DNA from: Theocolax elegans
Lineage: Eukaryota > Arthropoda > Insecta > Hymenoptera > Cerocephalidae
DNA: 64,000 nucleotides
Assembly (NCBI GenBank): GCA_026168455.1
Contig: CM047430.1
Location: forward strand, 74,267,006-74,331,005
Reading direction: 5' to 3'
The first letter of the stretch is position 1; each line of letters starts with the position of its first letter. The position numbers and the translations under genes were made by a program. The notes beneath the pieces are model-generated. The model was not told where the DNA came from. It was given only the letters and a program-made list of their open reading frames with translations, and did no database searches. This document shows, piece by piece, positions 11,956 through 21,476 of this stretch.

Positions 11956-13226
11956 ATGACGGAAGAGAGATTGCCACCTGAGGCGATCCCTCTTGAAATA
12001 AATTACAAATGTCATCCAAAAATACAAAGTGCAACAGTGGTGTGTTTATTATGTGATAGTGAATACCATCGTAGTGATTTTAATAGAAAAAAGGGTCGAA
12101 TCTACATAACTCAATCGCTAGTTATATGCAAAGAACACGAAGGCGAAGACATAACCTTAAAAATGCAAAAAAATCCACAGGTGATAATTGCTAAATTAAA
12201 AAGTGAAATGGAAAATGTGAAAAATAAATAGGCAAACTTAAAAAACAAAATACATTGAACTAAAAGAAAACTGTGATAAAGCTAAAGTAGTGAAACAAAA
12301 CAATATTAGTAAAGAAAGTGAGTGCAATCTAAATGATAAGAAAAATATCAAGATAGAAATATAGAAAATATTATAAAAGATAATGAAAATTTAAAATCTT
12401 TTAAATGGTGAGTTAATAGATAAAAATAATATATTAAAAGAACTGAATAGTGAACTAAAAGAAAATAACATAATGTTAAAAGAAAAAATGCACACGCAAA
12501 CGTATACGCAAATAACAGCTATCACATATGCACACGTAGCAAATAATACATACGAAAAAATTAACGTTCCAAATATACTAATTAAAGCAAACAATAACGA
12601 ATCAACCGAAAACATTTTCAAAAAAACGAAACAAATAATAACAGAAAAAACAAAATTATCTATAAATTCAATATATAAAACAAAAGATAAAAATATTGTA
12701 AAATGTAAAAACATTAATGATATAGAAAAAATTGAAGACATTTTTAAAAAAAAAAGAAGATTAGATGCAAAAATAGAAATTAAACAAAAAAAGAATTCAC
12801 GATTGATAATTACTAGAATTGAAAGTAATTTGGAAAATACAGAATGAAATAAAAGAAGAATTGAGGCCTGCGATGGCTCGGTCGGTAGGGCGTCGGGCTC
12901 GTAATCTGGAGGTCCCAGGTTCGATTCCCGGCCCCGGCCGATTGATACAAGCACCACTGGCGAATGTATTTTCAATAAGTGTTTTCTTCACCAAGACATC
13001 GTATGACCTCCGTCGCTGATTAGCACCGGTTTGGGAGCATAAAAAGAGCGACGTTAAAATAATTAAAAAAAAAGAAATAAAAGAAGAAAATATGCTGACA
13101 CAAGACGAAGAAATAAAAGTAGTGTACAAATACTCTAATCAGAAAAACAATACATGGTCTGTTATAATTGAAGTTAATTCTAAAGCATATGATTTCTTAA
13201 TGAAAGACAAAAAAATATATTTCGGA
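11956..13226 (+). pseudogene. Non-LTR retrotransposon ORF1 remnant, interrupted by a SINE
   Basis: The opening frame (11956-12231, 91 codons from an ATG) has a PHD-like zinc-binding pattern with Cys and His pairs (YKCHP, VVCLLCDSEYHRS, VICKEHEG) and then a coiled-coil-like K/E-rich run. It stops at a TAG at 12229-12231. Further stops follow, and a second frame (12473-12847) carries a gag-like/RRM-type domain (VPNILIKANNN..., SRLIITRIESNLEN). One frame change near 12838-12845 separates it from the continuation, which resumes after the SINE at 13089 and reads to 13226 (EIKVVYKYSNQKNNTWSVII). There it is cut off by retrotransposon B-like LTR sequence. Such ORF1 proteins are RNA-binding nucleocapsid-like partners of an ORF2 endonuclease-RT, which is absent here. 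The Jockey/I-like superfamily is likely; the exact clade is not determinable. Clearly non-functional. Confidence 0.75.
12861..13073 (+). mobile_element. tRNA-derived SINE, copy 2, with perfect 15-bp target duplication
   Basis: It is the same family as the copy at 6932, with a perfect B-box GGTTCGATTCC and A-box-like TGGCTCGGTCGG. The flanks GAAATAAAAGAAGAA at 12846-12860 and 13074-13088 are identical 15-mers. This is the expected signature of target-primed reverse transcription. The insertion lies inside the LINE ORF1 remnant, so it is younger than that LINE copy. It is not a tRNA gene: the 3' half of the cloverleaf is replaced by SINE body and an A-rich tail. Confidence 0.95.
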
Positions 13227-15508
13227 TGCGCGTAGTTAAAAATTATCGAATCCCATGCATTTTCTGTATCGCTTCGTAGTTAATTCGGAGAATTTGCTGT
13301 CCCCCTTTTATTACTGCGACGTTACCCAAAGAACGGCTTAATTTATTACTTCCTTCTAATGCTCGAATTTTCTAGTCGATGTTTCCCATTGCCGGCTCTT
13401 CTCCGAGCATTGATTTTAGTGTGCAGTACAAAAAAACTCTTGCGTAACCCTTCGTTTCGATCTCACTATCGGCGATCCCGCTTATATGCGTATTGGCTTT
13501 GAATAATATCTTCAACTCTACTTATCAGTCTCTTTTTCGTTTGAAACACTCGTAAAATAATCTGTTCCTTAGCTCTATTTTATATTACTGCATTTATTTA
13601 GAATCAATCTTTATCAACCTTATTTTGTTCGTCTTCTACGCCGTATTTTTATTCTAAACTACGCAGTACTTTTTACGAAAAATAATAATATAATTTTCGT
13701 CGGGACGCGACAACTCCCCCCCTTTTTAAAAACGACGCCCTCGTCGTTGATCAATATAATTATTATATTATTATTTCTCTTAACATAAGATATCATACTT
13801 AATTTTAAATTATAAACATTATTTCGATTAATTTTTCTTTATTTCTTATGGTGAACTTTATAAACCATATTACAATTATTTATTTCGTAGTTCAACTTTG
13901 TTTGTTATTACGTTACATACTTCGAGTACATTATTTCAAACAGTTTAACAGTATTGATATAATTCACCTATACAAATAGATACGTAATAAAAAAAATTTT
14001 ATTATTACAATTTTTATTCTAGATATTCCGAAAAATTGTATAATTATTATTAAATGTGTTTTCTATAGTTAACAAAAAAATTTATTTATCTTTAGTTTGT
14101 ACCCTTAATTTTTAGTATACATCAAGTCATGTTAAAAATATATGTTACTAGTATTTTTTTTTTCGTAGCCACATATTTTTTTTTACAAAATTTTCAATTT
14201 TCTTCTATAATATTTGTATGCTTACTTATATATTTTCTAAAAAGTTAAACAAAAGAGTTAAATATTAGTTTACTTTTTTTTTACATTTATTCAATTAATA
14301 ATTCTACTGTTACGAATTGTTGAAGAGAAGAAAAAAAAAAATTTCCTATTCTCCCTTTAATGTGAACAATGTTAGTATATCCTATCTTGATAATATATTT
14401 ATATATTTTTATAAAAGGATTAGGAGTGAAGAAAATTTAATTTTCTTTGCTCCCCCTCCCCACCAAACTAAAACGAACACATAATTTTTTTACTTTTTTT
14501 TTTTTTTTTAGAATTTTCTTTTCAGCCATTATAAACAAAGATTCACTTTTAATAGAATATAATATATAATTAAGAAATAGTTAATTTAGTTTCATAAGAA
14601 AAAGATACAATCGATACAAATGAAAAAAAATAAAATGAGCATTACATAAGTGACAGTGCGAAAATTGAGTAGGCTAAGTAGGCCCATATAGAACCATCCT
14701 CCTATATCTTGAGAGAAAGAGTAGACTACACTGAATAAACGGTATGACAGAATAACCCAAACATTTACGGAACTGCCCGATGCTTGCGCATCATAGAATT
14801 GTGGTACCAACGTTCGTTTTTATTAATTAATTCCTAATACATTTTAATTTATTAATTTATTAATTAATTTATTACTTAATTCCATTGTTTCACGTTAAAA
14901 TGACTAATTTACACTCTTTTTATTTTTATATTTTGAGGAATTATTTAAATATTCGTCATTTTCTTGATTTTATTTAAACTAACAACTGTAGAAACTTATT
15001 TGTTATGTTCAAGTAATATAAAGAGAAATCGTTTGAATTTCTTTACTTTTTATTTTCCAATGAAAGAATATTTATTTTGAATAATATTTAAATAAATTCA
15101 CCAGAATTTTATTACTAATGATATTATTTTTGTATTTTTTTTTTTTGCTACACATTGTATTATTGGTAATATAAACACGAGAAAAATATTATTTATCTGT
15201 ATCAATTATCATTGGATATCCTGAAATGTTTTATAAAATTTTTTAAATTTATTCTAAACAATTAACATACTTATTGTTTATAAATAAGAGGAAAATATTC
15301 TAACGTGCCTGTCTTAGGTTTTATATTATTAGTTCTATATAAAACTTAAATAATCGTATGGAATTAATCGTATGAAAATAAGTGTTGTTTTATTTTTTTA
15401 AACCTTTTTATTGTATATACATTGTTTGTTTTAATCAGTTTTATGAACAAAGTATTAGATTGAACACTAGTATGAACTGCATTGGCATAAATACTAAATT
15501 GTACAATT

Positions 15509-16906
15509 TGTGACGTGTCCACTGGGGATTAGGGTGGAGTCACGAGATAATACAAAAAAGAACAAATAAAACGATTGCAGGTTTATTGCACTCAAGGTGC
15601 TCAAGAGTAATACACGGCAAAGCAGCGGCTTTGCCGTTCAAAATTGCCAGTCACGTTGGCCGCGGTCGCTCGCGTTCGCGCAATTGCGGGCCGTCCCGCA
15701 CCTAACCACGCGTCGCGCACACACACTTAAAGGAAGCTGGATTTGGGAGGAAGGAGCACGGCTCACCTGGACGCTCGTCTCCTGGGTCCCTCGGACACAC
15801 ACGTGGTTCGAAAAAATTGTGGTATTTCCGGGTTGCACGATCGGTGGTCGGTCGCAGTCTGTCGAGTATCGGCACGCACGAAGCGAGAGAGTTTTCCCTC
15901 GGCGTATTGCGCAGGCGCGCCTACTCTCGCGTCTCGAGTCGTGCGCGCTCGGCTCAGTTCGTACTGGCCGCTCGGGCCGTGATTTCGCTGCCTCGACGGA
16001 GATGTTTACGACGTTGGCTTCTTTTGGTGCTGGATGGCGATCAAGTAATTGCGGCCCTGCTGAGAAGACTGTCTGCGAGGTAAACTTTAAATCGTTCCTT
16101 ATTACTTTGATTTTAAGCTAATTCGAGCCTCTCGAGTTTCTTCGTTGCAGGTGCCGTATGTTGTGAATACGGGATCTTCGGCTCGGAGTGTCCGGACAGC
16201 TGGAGCACATCGGCGTCTCATAACAGCCCTCAGTGAGCGGAGCCAGGCAGCGGTGAATCGTCGTGGTCCTATGGAGTGCCGCCAAGGTAATTTACCTACT
16301 TTCCTCGGGCTCTATCTAGATGTTTATTTGTGTCTGCCATAACCTCAACTAGACATGTCATCTCCTTTCCTGCTGGTCCTATTGACATACCTGGGAGAAG
16401 CTATGCCTGGTTATAGCTTCTCCATCCTCGTTCCTTAGTAGTCGACCAACTTATTGATTAATTACCGTTTCAGGTACTCTGATTGGCAGTACACCATGGC
16501 TTGAGCGCAAGGGCGCTAACTCATTCCAAGGCCTGGAGTCTTCACCTGGGCTGCTCAACCTCGGAGGCTTCTCTTGGGTGCTGGAGAGGGCAATCAAGGC
16601 TGGATGGGACCTGGGGATATGATACGGGTCCTTACTGGTGCTGGAGAAGACATAAGGATGCTGGATCAACGGAACAGTGTGTGTGTGTGCCATTGTGCGC
16701 AATCAGGAGTCGCATCTCCTTTGCTTCGGGTTCTGCTGCTTACTACGCATTGTAAGCTTATATCGGTTGCACACATTCGCATATGTGTGTCTAATAGGAC
16801 TTAATTGGTATGTATTACTTCGCATAGTAAGCTTGACAGGTGCTATACAATACCTTGTCTCGCTAGTTTATTTCTAAGTGACATGTAGTATAACTACAAT
16901 GTCACA
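15509..16906. mobile_element. LTR-like element (probable solo LTR) with 4-bp target duplication
   Basis: It starts TGTGACGTGTCC and ends GTCACA, so TG...CA with a short TGTGAC/GTCACA terminal inverted repeat. AATT is duplicated at 15505-15508 and 16907-16910. The empty site is seen intact in the sister copies near 26022 and 27804, so the borders are firm. Length is 1398 bp. It is GC-rich compared with its surroundings. Two intron-like segments with GT/AG ends are visible on the plus strand, 16080-16150 and 16287-16473. The end near 16879-16905 is itself a hairpin (GTGACATGTAGT...ACTACAATGTCAC). A solo LTR is the best reading; a non-autonomous DNA element is not excluded. No supported protein. 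Confidence 0.7.
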
Positions 16907-17385
16907 AATTTTAATTATTATTGTTTTTATTAATAGTTGAATTTTGAACTTTATCCACAAAATTAACAAATTAATCGAATTTTCTGCATTTTTTTATTAA
17001 AATCAACATTAGAAATATTCTCATACTTTGATTTTGAATCGATGATTTTATCCGACATGTGTATTGATACTATTTGTGAGTTCACTTTACTTAATTACTT
17101 TAATTAATGAAGTTTTAAACCTTTTTTTTTTTAATTATTAATTTTAAAATTCTTTCTTTTCCCTCCTCTTCTCGTTTCTCTGCAATCGTTGTTTTGTTGT
17201 ACAGATTCTCCTGTGTCCATTGAGTCTAGTGTTAGATTTTTTTTGTTTCTAGTATGCTAAACTCTCCTTATATATTTATACCTGCGCGACCAGTAAGAAA
17301 ATATGACTAATTAACAGAATTACTAGAGTCAAGGTGAGTTCAGTTGTATTTATTTATATAGGTTTACATTTTAAATGGTATGTAA

Positions 17386-17759
17386 GAAGGATAAGTGACC
17401 GTGTTGCTGGACCATTTACCGCAACGAGGAGGAAAGGGTGCAACTAAGCACTCCTTAGGAAGGATAAGTGACAGTGTTGCTGGACCATTTACCGCAACGA
17501 GGAGGAAAGGGTGCAATCAAGCACTCCTTAGGAAGGATAAGTGACAGTGTTGCTGGACCATTTACCGCAACGAGGAGGAAAGGGTGCAATCAAGCACTCC
17601 TTAGGAAGGATAAGTGACAGTGTTGCTGGATCATTTACCGCAACGAGGAGGAAAGGGTGCAATCAAGCACTCCTTAGGAAGGATAAGTGACAGTGTTGCT
17701 GGATCTTTTACCGCAACGAGGAGGAAAGGGTGCAATCAAGCACTCCTTAGGAAGGATAG
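17386..17759. repeat. 73-bp minisatellite, five units
   Basis: Unit type AAGGATAAGTGACAGTGTTG... repeats head to tail five times with few substitutions. It is the same family as 26503-27315 and 28284-29097 in element B and marks this stretch as B 3' non-coding region. Confidence 0.95.
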
Positions 17760-18179
17760 GATATAGGTTTTAGGTTTAGTGATGTGTTAGACTCCAATGA
17801 TTCTATTTTATTGTAAATCATTTTTTTTTATATATATATATAACAATTAAATTTAAATTTGACTAAGTTCAACTGACATTGAAAATTTAAACCTTTTTCT
17901 TACTTTCCTTTGTACATTAACATCATTGTTATCTTAGGCGAGAAGAGTAAAGAGAAAAAGACCTTTTTTTTTTTGTTATTTGCTTTATTCGTTTCTAGTT
18001 TAATAATCGCGTATTTATTTAATTTAAGTGAGTGTATGCTTTTCTTGTAATGATCTTTCCGTATAATAAAAAATATTATTTCCTTGTAGTTTATTTTCGC
18101 CGTTAATTTAGATATATACACATTATTTTTATATCGTTTTTTTTGTATAAAGTCAGATAAATTGAAATAATTTTATTTT

Positions 18180-18730
18180 ACGCCTTTAATTATTTTAAAA
18201 GGCCGTGCTCTGGGAAATTCCACCAACCATAGTGGACAAAGAGTACGATAGGCCTTCAATAATCTAAAAGTAAAGCATTTGGTTCGGAGAGACCGATATT
18301 ATTATACATATACATATTACCAAACGTTAAAATTTTGTAACAAATAACTCGCGATACGGTCTAAAAATTCGCGCTCTGGCTGGTGGCTTTTTCCACCACC
18401 AGAGGGAGACGACTATCTCTCTACACTCGTTGGAGAGATCGTCGTCTGTTTTCTATATATATAGCCGCAGAACATCTTGCTGGCGTCGCATATCATCTTG
18501 CGACAGGCGTCTAAGGTAAGATCTCCAGTTCCTTACTGAGGAGTCCAAACTGGAGATCGAGGACGAAACGCCTTTAATTATTTTAAAAGGACGTGCTCTG
18601 GGAAATTCCACCAACCATAGTGGACAAAGAGTACGATAGGCCTTCAATAATCTAAAAGTAAAGCATTTGGTTCAGAGAGACCGATATTATTATACATATA
18701 CATATTACCGAACGTTAAAATTTTGTAACA
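18180..18730 (+). mobile_element. Retrozyme-like hammerhead element, 1.4-unit tandem copy
   Basis: 18180-18342 and 18568-18730 are direct repeats of 163 bp with only a few substitutions, giving a unit of 388 bp of which about 1.4 copies are present. The unit is strongly structured: CTCTGG-C-TGGTGG pairs with CCACCA-CCAGAG at 18374-18404. A 15-bp stem with one mismatch forms at 18408-18447 (AGACGACTATCTCTC against GAGAGATCGTCGTCT). CGTGCTCT pairs with AGAGTACG with one G-U pair. A complete hammerhead ribozyme lies at 18505-18573, straddling the unit junction. Tandem units with a self-cleaving motif and no ORF are the hallmark of retrozymes and hammerhead satellites, whose RNAs circulate as small circles. 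It lies between the B fragment and a possible host exon. Confidence 0.75.
18505..18573 (+). ncRNA. Hammerhead self-cleaving ribozyme, stem-III-open topology
   Basis: Read as RNA, stem III is AGGCGU (18505-18510) with ACGCCU (18568-18573), and the predicted cleavage follows C18511 in the GUC triplet. Stem I is UAAGG (18512-18516) with CCUUA (18531-18535). The conserved CUGANGA core is present as CUGAGGA (18536-18542). Stem II is GUCC (18543-18546) with GGAC (18561-18564), and the GAA core is 18565-18567 followed by A18568 paired to U18510. Every invariant core position of the family is kept. The two capping loops (18517-18530 and 18547-18560) carry an 11-nt perfect complementarity, GATCTCCAGTT versus AACTGGAGATC, which would allow a kissing interaction. 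Stems I and II are closed, so this is type III. Activity is inferred. Confidence 0.85.
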
Positions 18731-18981
18731 CACTAATATTTGGTTAGTGAAATGTCCTACCATTGTTACAACTGTTTTCAGAGACTGTTTATCACTGTTT
18801 AGTATTTTTGAAATCACAGCCTGTATCACGATTATTGCGTTCATGTATTAACTTTAGCACTTGAGCTTGTAATGCAATTCTTCTTGTAAAACATATTTCG
18901 CTTAATTCTTTTTCATGCGATAAAGCCTTAGCTAATAAACGATTCTGAGCTTTTTCTTTCTGGTATACTAGAAATATAAAT
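18731..18981 (-). other. Possible host exon fragment (coiled-coil frame 18792-18975)
   Basis: On the minus strand a frame of about 57 codons runs from an acceptor-like TTTCTAG just before TATACCAGAAAGAAAAAG down to a stop near 18792. It encodes a basic, heptad-like helix (KEKAQNRLLAKALSHEKELS..., RIALQAQVLKLIHERNN). It is less AT-biased and more protein-like than neighbouring frames, and no second copy is in the window. The pattern loosely recalls the short N-terminal coiled coil of shugoshin-type proteins, but this is only a resemblance by eye. The LTR of element A inserts directly upstream (18982), so the rest of any gene is not visible. Confidence 0.3.
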
Positions 18982-20087
18982 TGTAACGGTAGACGGTTCA
19001 CGCGAGACGAAAATCGTACCGATCGCGTGAGTCTACCGTTGAAGACGCGTAAGGCGCATGCGTAGGCAGTATCGTTCGAACCTCGAACAACACGAGATCG
19101 GCAGTATCGTTCGGTTCGCGGCGCGACCTAACTTGAAGTCAGTCAAGGCCCCGTGACTCCGAACTGTGGCGAAGGAGAGAGAGAGGGAGAGAGAGGGTCC
19201 GAGAGAGAGAAAGCGAGAAAAAGCGGACACCGAGAGTGCTAACCCGCAACGTCGAAAAGACAAGTAAGTCCTGGCCAGGCGTACGCCGGTTCAAAAGCCC
19301 GACGCGATCCGCGAGCGGCATCGGGATACGCGCGGTACCCCGACGCACCATATCGTCCGGGCGAGAGGGCGGATACTCTCGCCGTGTCTCTCTCTATTGC
19401 GTAGGCACGCGTTCAATAAGCCGGAGTGCTCCACACTCCGGCAATAATCTACCCGTACCAGGCCTTCTGCCTAACCAGGTGCTCGATACCTGGTGTAATC
19501 TCATTCCCCTGGACATATCGAAACGCCGTGTTTCGGAACGTAATTTGCGGCGGGCGCACACACACGCATACGCGCACTGTATACATTCTAAGTTCCCGTG
19601 TTTGTTTACACTCTTATTATTTAACCGTTATTGAGCCAAGGTTTAGCATTGCCTTGGCTCGTCCCGACATAATTTATAAGTTTTTGTATCCTATTAATTT
19701 TTTATTTATTTAGAATAAATTACACTGACATTTTTAATCGCGAGTGTCGATTCATTAAACCCGTGAGTAGTTCCTATCCCAAAGGCGAATACCGCCATGC
19801 CCCGCGGGTGTCGTGCATTGTACTTAGCACGACACACTTAACTGAGTAGCCGAGTACGAGCATCAACGGAGGATAAGTGTGCACTAGATAAGTGCACACA
19901 TTGTACACAGGGAAGACGTCGTCGTGCGGAGCTTGAGGCTAGCTCGCACCACTCCAAGGACGGTTCCGACGATCGGTTAGCTGTCTGGTAATACAGCTGA
20001 TCGGCATACGGAGAATATTTCCTGTGCATTGAGGATATGCACAGGACAATTAAAACCCTCCTGAATCACCAGAATAACCCTGTTACA
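18982..20087 (+). repeat. 5' LTR of retrotransposon A
   Basis: It begins TGTAACGGTAGACGG and ends CCCTGTTACA, with TGTAAC/GTTACA as terminal inverted repeat, about 1106 bp. A primer binding site follows two bases later. It is GC-richer than its surroundings, includes a GA-rich tract near 19170-19215, and has AATAAA at about 19712 as a possible polyadenylation signal. The matching 3' LTR is not in the window, so target duplication cannot be checked. Confidence 0.85.
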
Positions 20088-20089
20088 AC

Positions 20090-20107
20090 TGGCGCCCAAC
20101 ACGTGAG
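20090..20107 (+). promoter_or_regulatory. Primer binding site of element A (tRNA-Lys-like)
   Basis: TGGCGCCCAAC directly after the LTR is complementary to the 3' end of animal tRNA-Lys(CTT) including CCA. The match weakens after eleven bases (ACGTGAG). Position and sequence are typical of Ty3/mdg4-type elements. Confidence 0.8.
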
Positions 20108-21086
20108 TTTCCTTGGGATAGGGAAAAGCACTTAAATTAAATATTTCGACTTTTTAAATTGTTGCGTGTGGAAACCGCAACAAGTGGTTGCGAGGACGTT
20201 GCGAGTTCGTCGCGACGACCACACGTAAACAACAACACAAGTCGAGTATATTAAGTCAATTCCGAGAATTCAATCGAAATAATACTTATTATTTTCGAGT
20301 GAAAATAAAATTTAACGCGTGTGATAATTAAATTTCCTGAGTTAATAATTTATAAAATTTAAAGTTTCTATAAACAAATTAAAAATTTTTTTTTCTTGGA
20401 AATTCATAAATTTTTTGTAAATTTTCCGAATTCTCAAGATTTTTTCAATTTTTTCAAATTTTTTAAATTTTCCAAATTTTTTCAAATTTTTCAAGTTTTT
20501 TCAAGATTTTCAAATTTTTCTCAAATTTCTAAAATTTTTCAAGATTTTTGATTTTTTTGAATTTTTCCAAATATTTCAAATTTTTCGAGGTTTTTGAGAA
20601 TATTTCAAATTTTTGTTATATTTGTCGAATTTAAAAATTTTTTTCAATTTGTTTCAAATCTTTGAAACAATCCGAATAATTTTGGAAAATCGTATTACAG
20701 CTGATTAATAATTCCTTAGATAGAGTAGCTTAATTTTACAAAGTGAAAAATAAAGCGTGTGTGCGTCATAAAATCGTAAACACCCCGAACGATACCATTT
20801 AGATATTGTAATTTCTCGCGATATATTTCTGCGTAGCATAATAGGCGAGAGAGAGACAATAGATTTGGTGTAAAGTGTACGCTAATATTTAACCAATTAA
20901 TTATTTAATTAATTGGCATTAAATTAATAGTGAAAAATTGAATAAAATTTTATAATTACATATTATAGTTAAAATTCTTTTTTATTAATTAGAATCAGTT
21001 TAAATTACATATCACAATAAAAAGTGATATATATTCAAAAAATTGTGTGGGCAAAAATAAAACACTTATTGTTTTATTCGGATAAT
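20108..21086 (+). other. Leader of element A, first part, with CAATTTTT low-complexity tract
   Basis: This is untranslated internal sequence of element A between its primer site and the insertion point of element B. 20385-20670 is dominated by irregular repeats of TTTTTCAAA/AATTTTTCAAG. The leader resumes at 38584 after the B insertion; the duplicated TAAT (21083-21086 and 38584-38587) marks the join. No gene is present. Confidence 0.8.
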
Positions 21087-21476
21087 TGTCACGTCCAGAC
21101 TTGCACCAATTACCATAAAAAATATTACAAGAAGGCAAATGGTTAATAAACCATTCGCGTTCCTTTCGCTCTTGTTTGACTAGGACTAGCCTTACGTCTC
21201 CGGGAGTAGCGAGCGAAGTTATTTTGAGAGTAGAGATGCAGGATATAATGTGGGATAAATAAAATAATATATGTTTTATTTCGTATTAATTATGCATTAT
21301 TTATTTAAATATAATATGCTGTTTTTCTTTAAATGAACACGTGAAACTAAATTATTACAGCTTTTTAATGGGCAAAAACACATAAATTTACACTATTTTA
21401 TTAACAATTGTATAAAATTATGTAAGTCGAATAACGATTAATTTTGATTAAATAAACAAATGTATGGCGAACATAT

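Larger units (their letters stand above)
13227..18179 (-). mobile_element. Fragment of retrotransposon family B (LTR end, PPT, 3' non-coding region)
   Basis: 13227-13712 equals the inner end of the B LTR (compare 23750-24234). It is followed by the polypurine tract (13713-13729 on the complementary strand) and by the B 3' non-coding region up to the point equivalent to 29521. Apart from a T-homopolymer length change near 15135 the copy looks virtually identical to element B by eye, so it is recent. It is truncated at both ends, contains the insertion at 15509-16906, and has only five minisatellite units. The 72-residue frame at 14592-14810 is the twin of 25114-25332. Confidence 0.9.

Noticed and set aside
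12868..12945. tRNA gene
   Set aside because: A- and B-boxes are present, but the acceptor stem does not close and the sequence continues into a repeated SINE body with tail and target duplication.
12391..13129. Minus-strand ORFs of 194 and 110 residues over the LINE/SINE region
   Set aside because: They are antisense shadows of the K/N-rich ORF1 remnant and the SINE; composition is F/S/I-rich and they cross element borders.
15597..16877. Cluster of plus- and minus-strand ORFs in the GC-rich 15.6-16.9 kb stretch
   Set aside because: Open frames are expected in GC-rich DNA. They overlap in several frames, show no domains, and lie within a defined LTR-like element.
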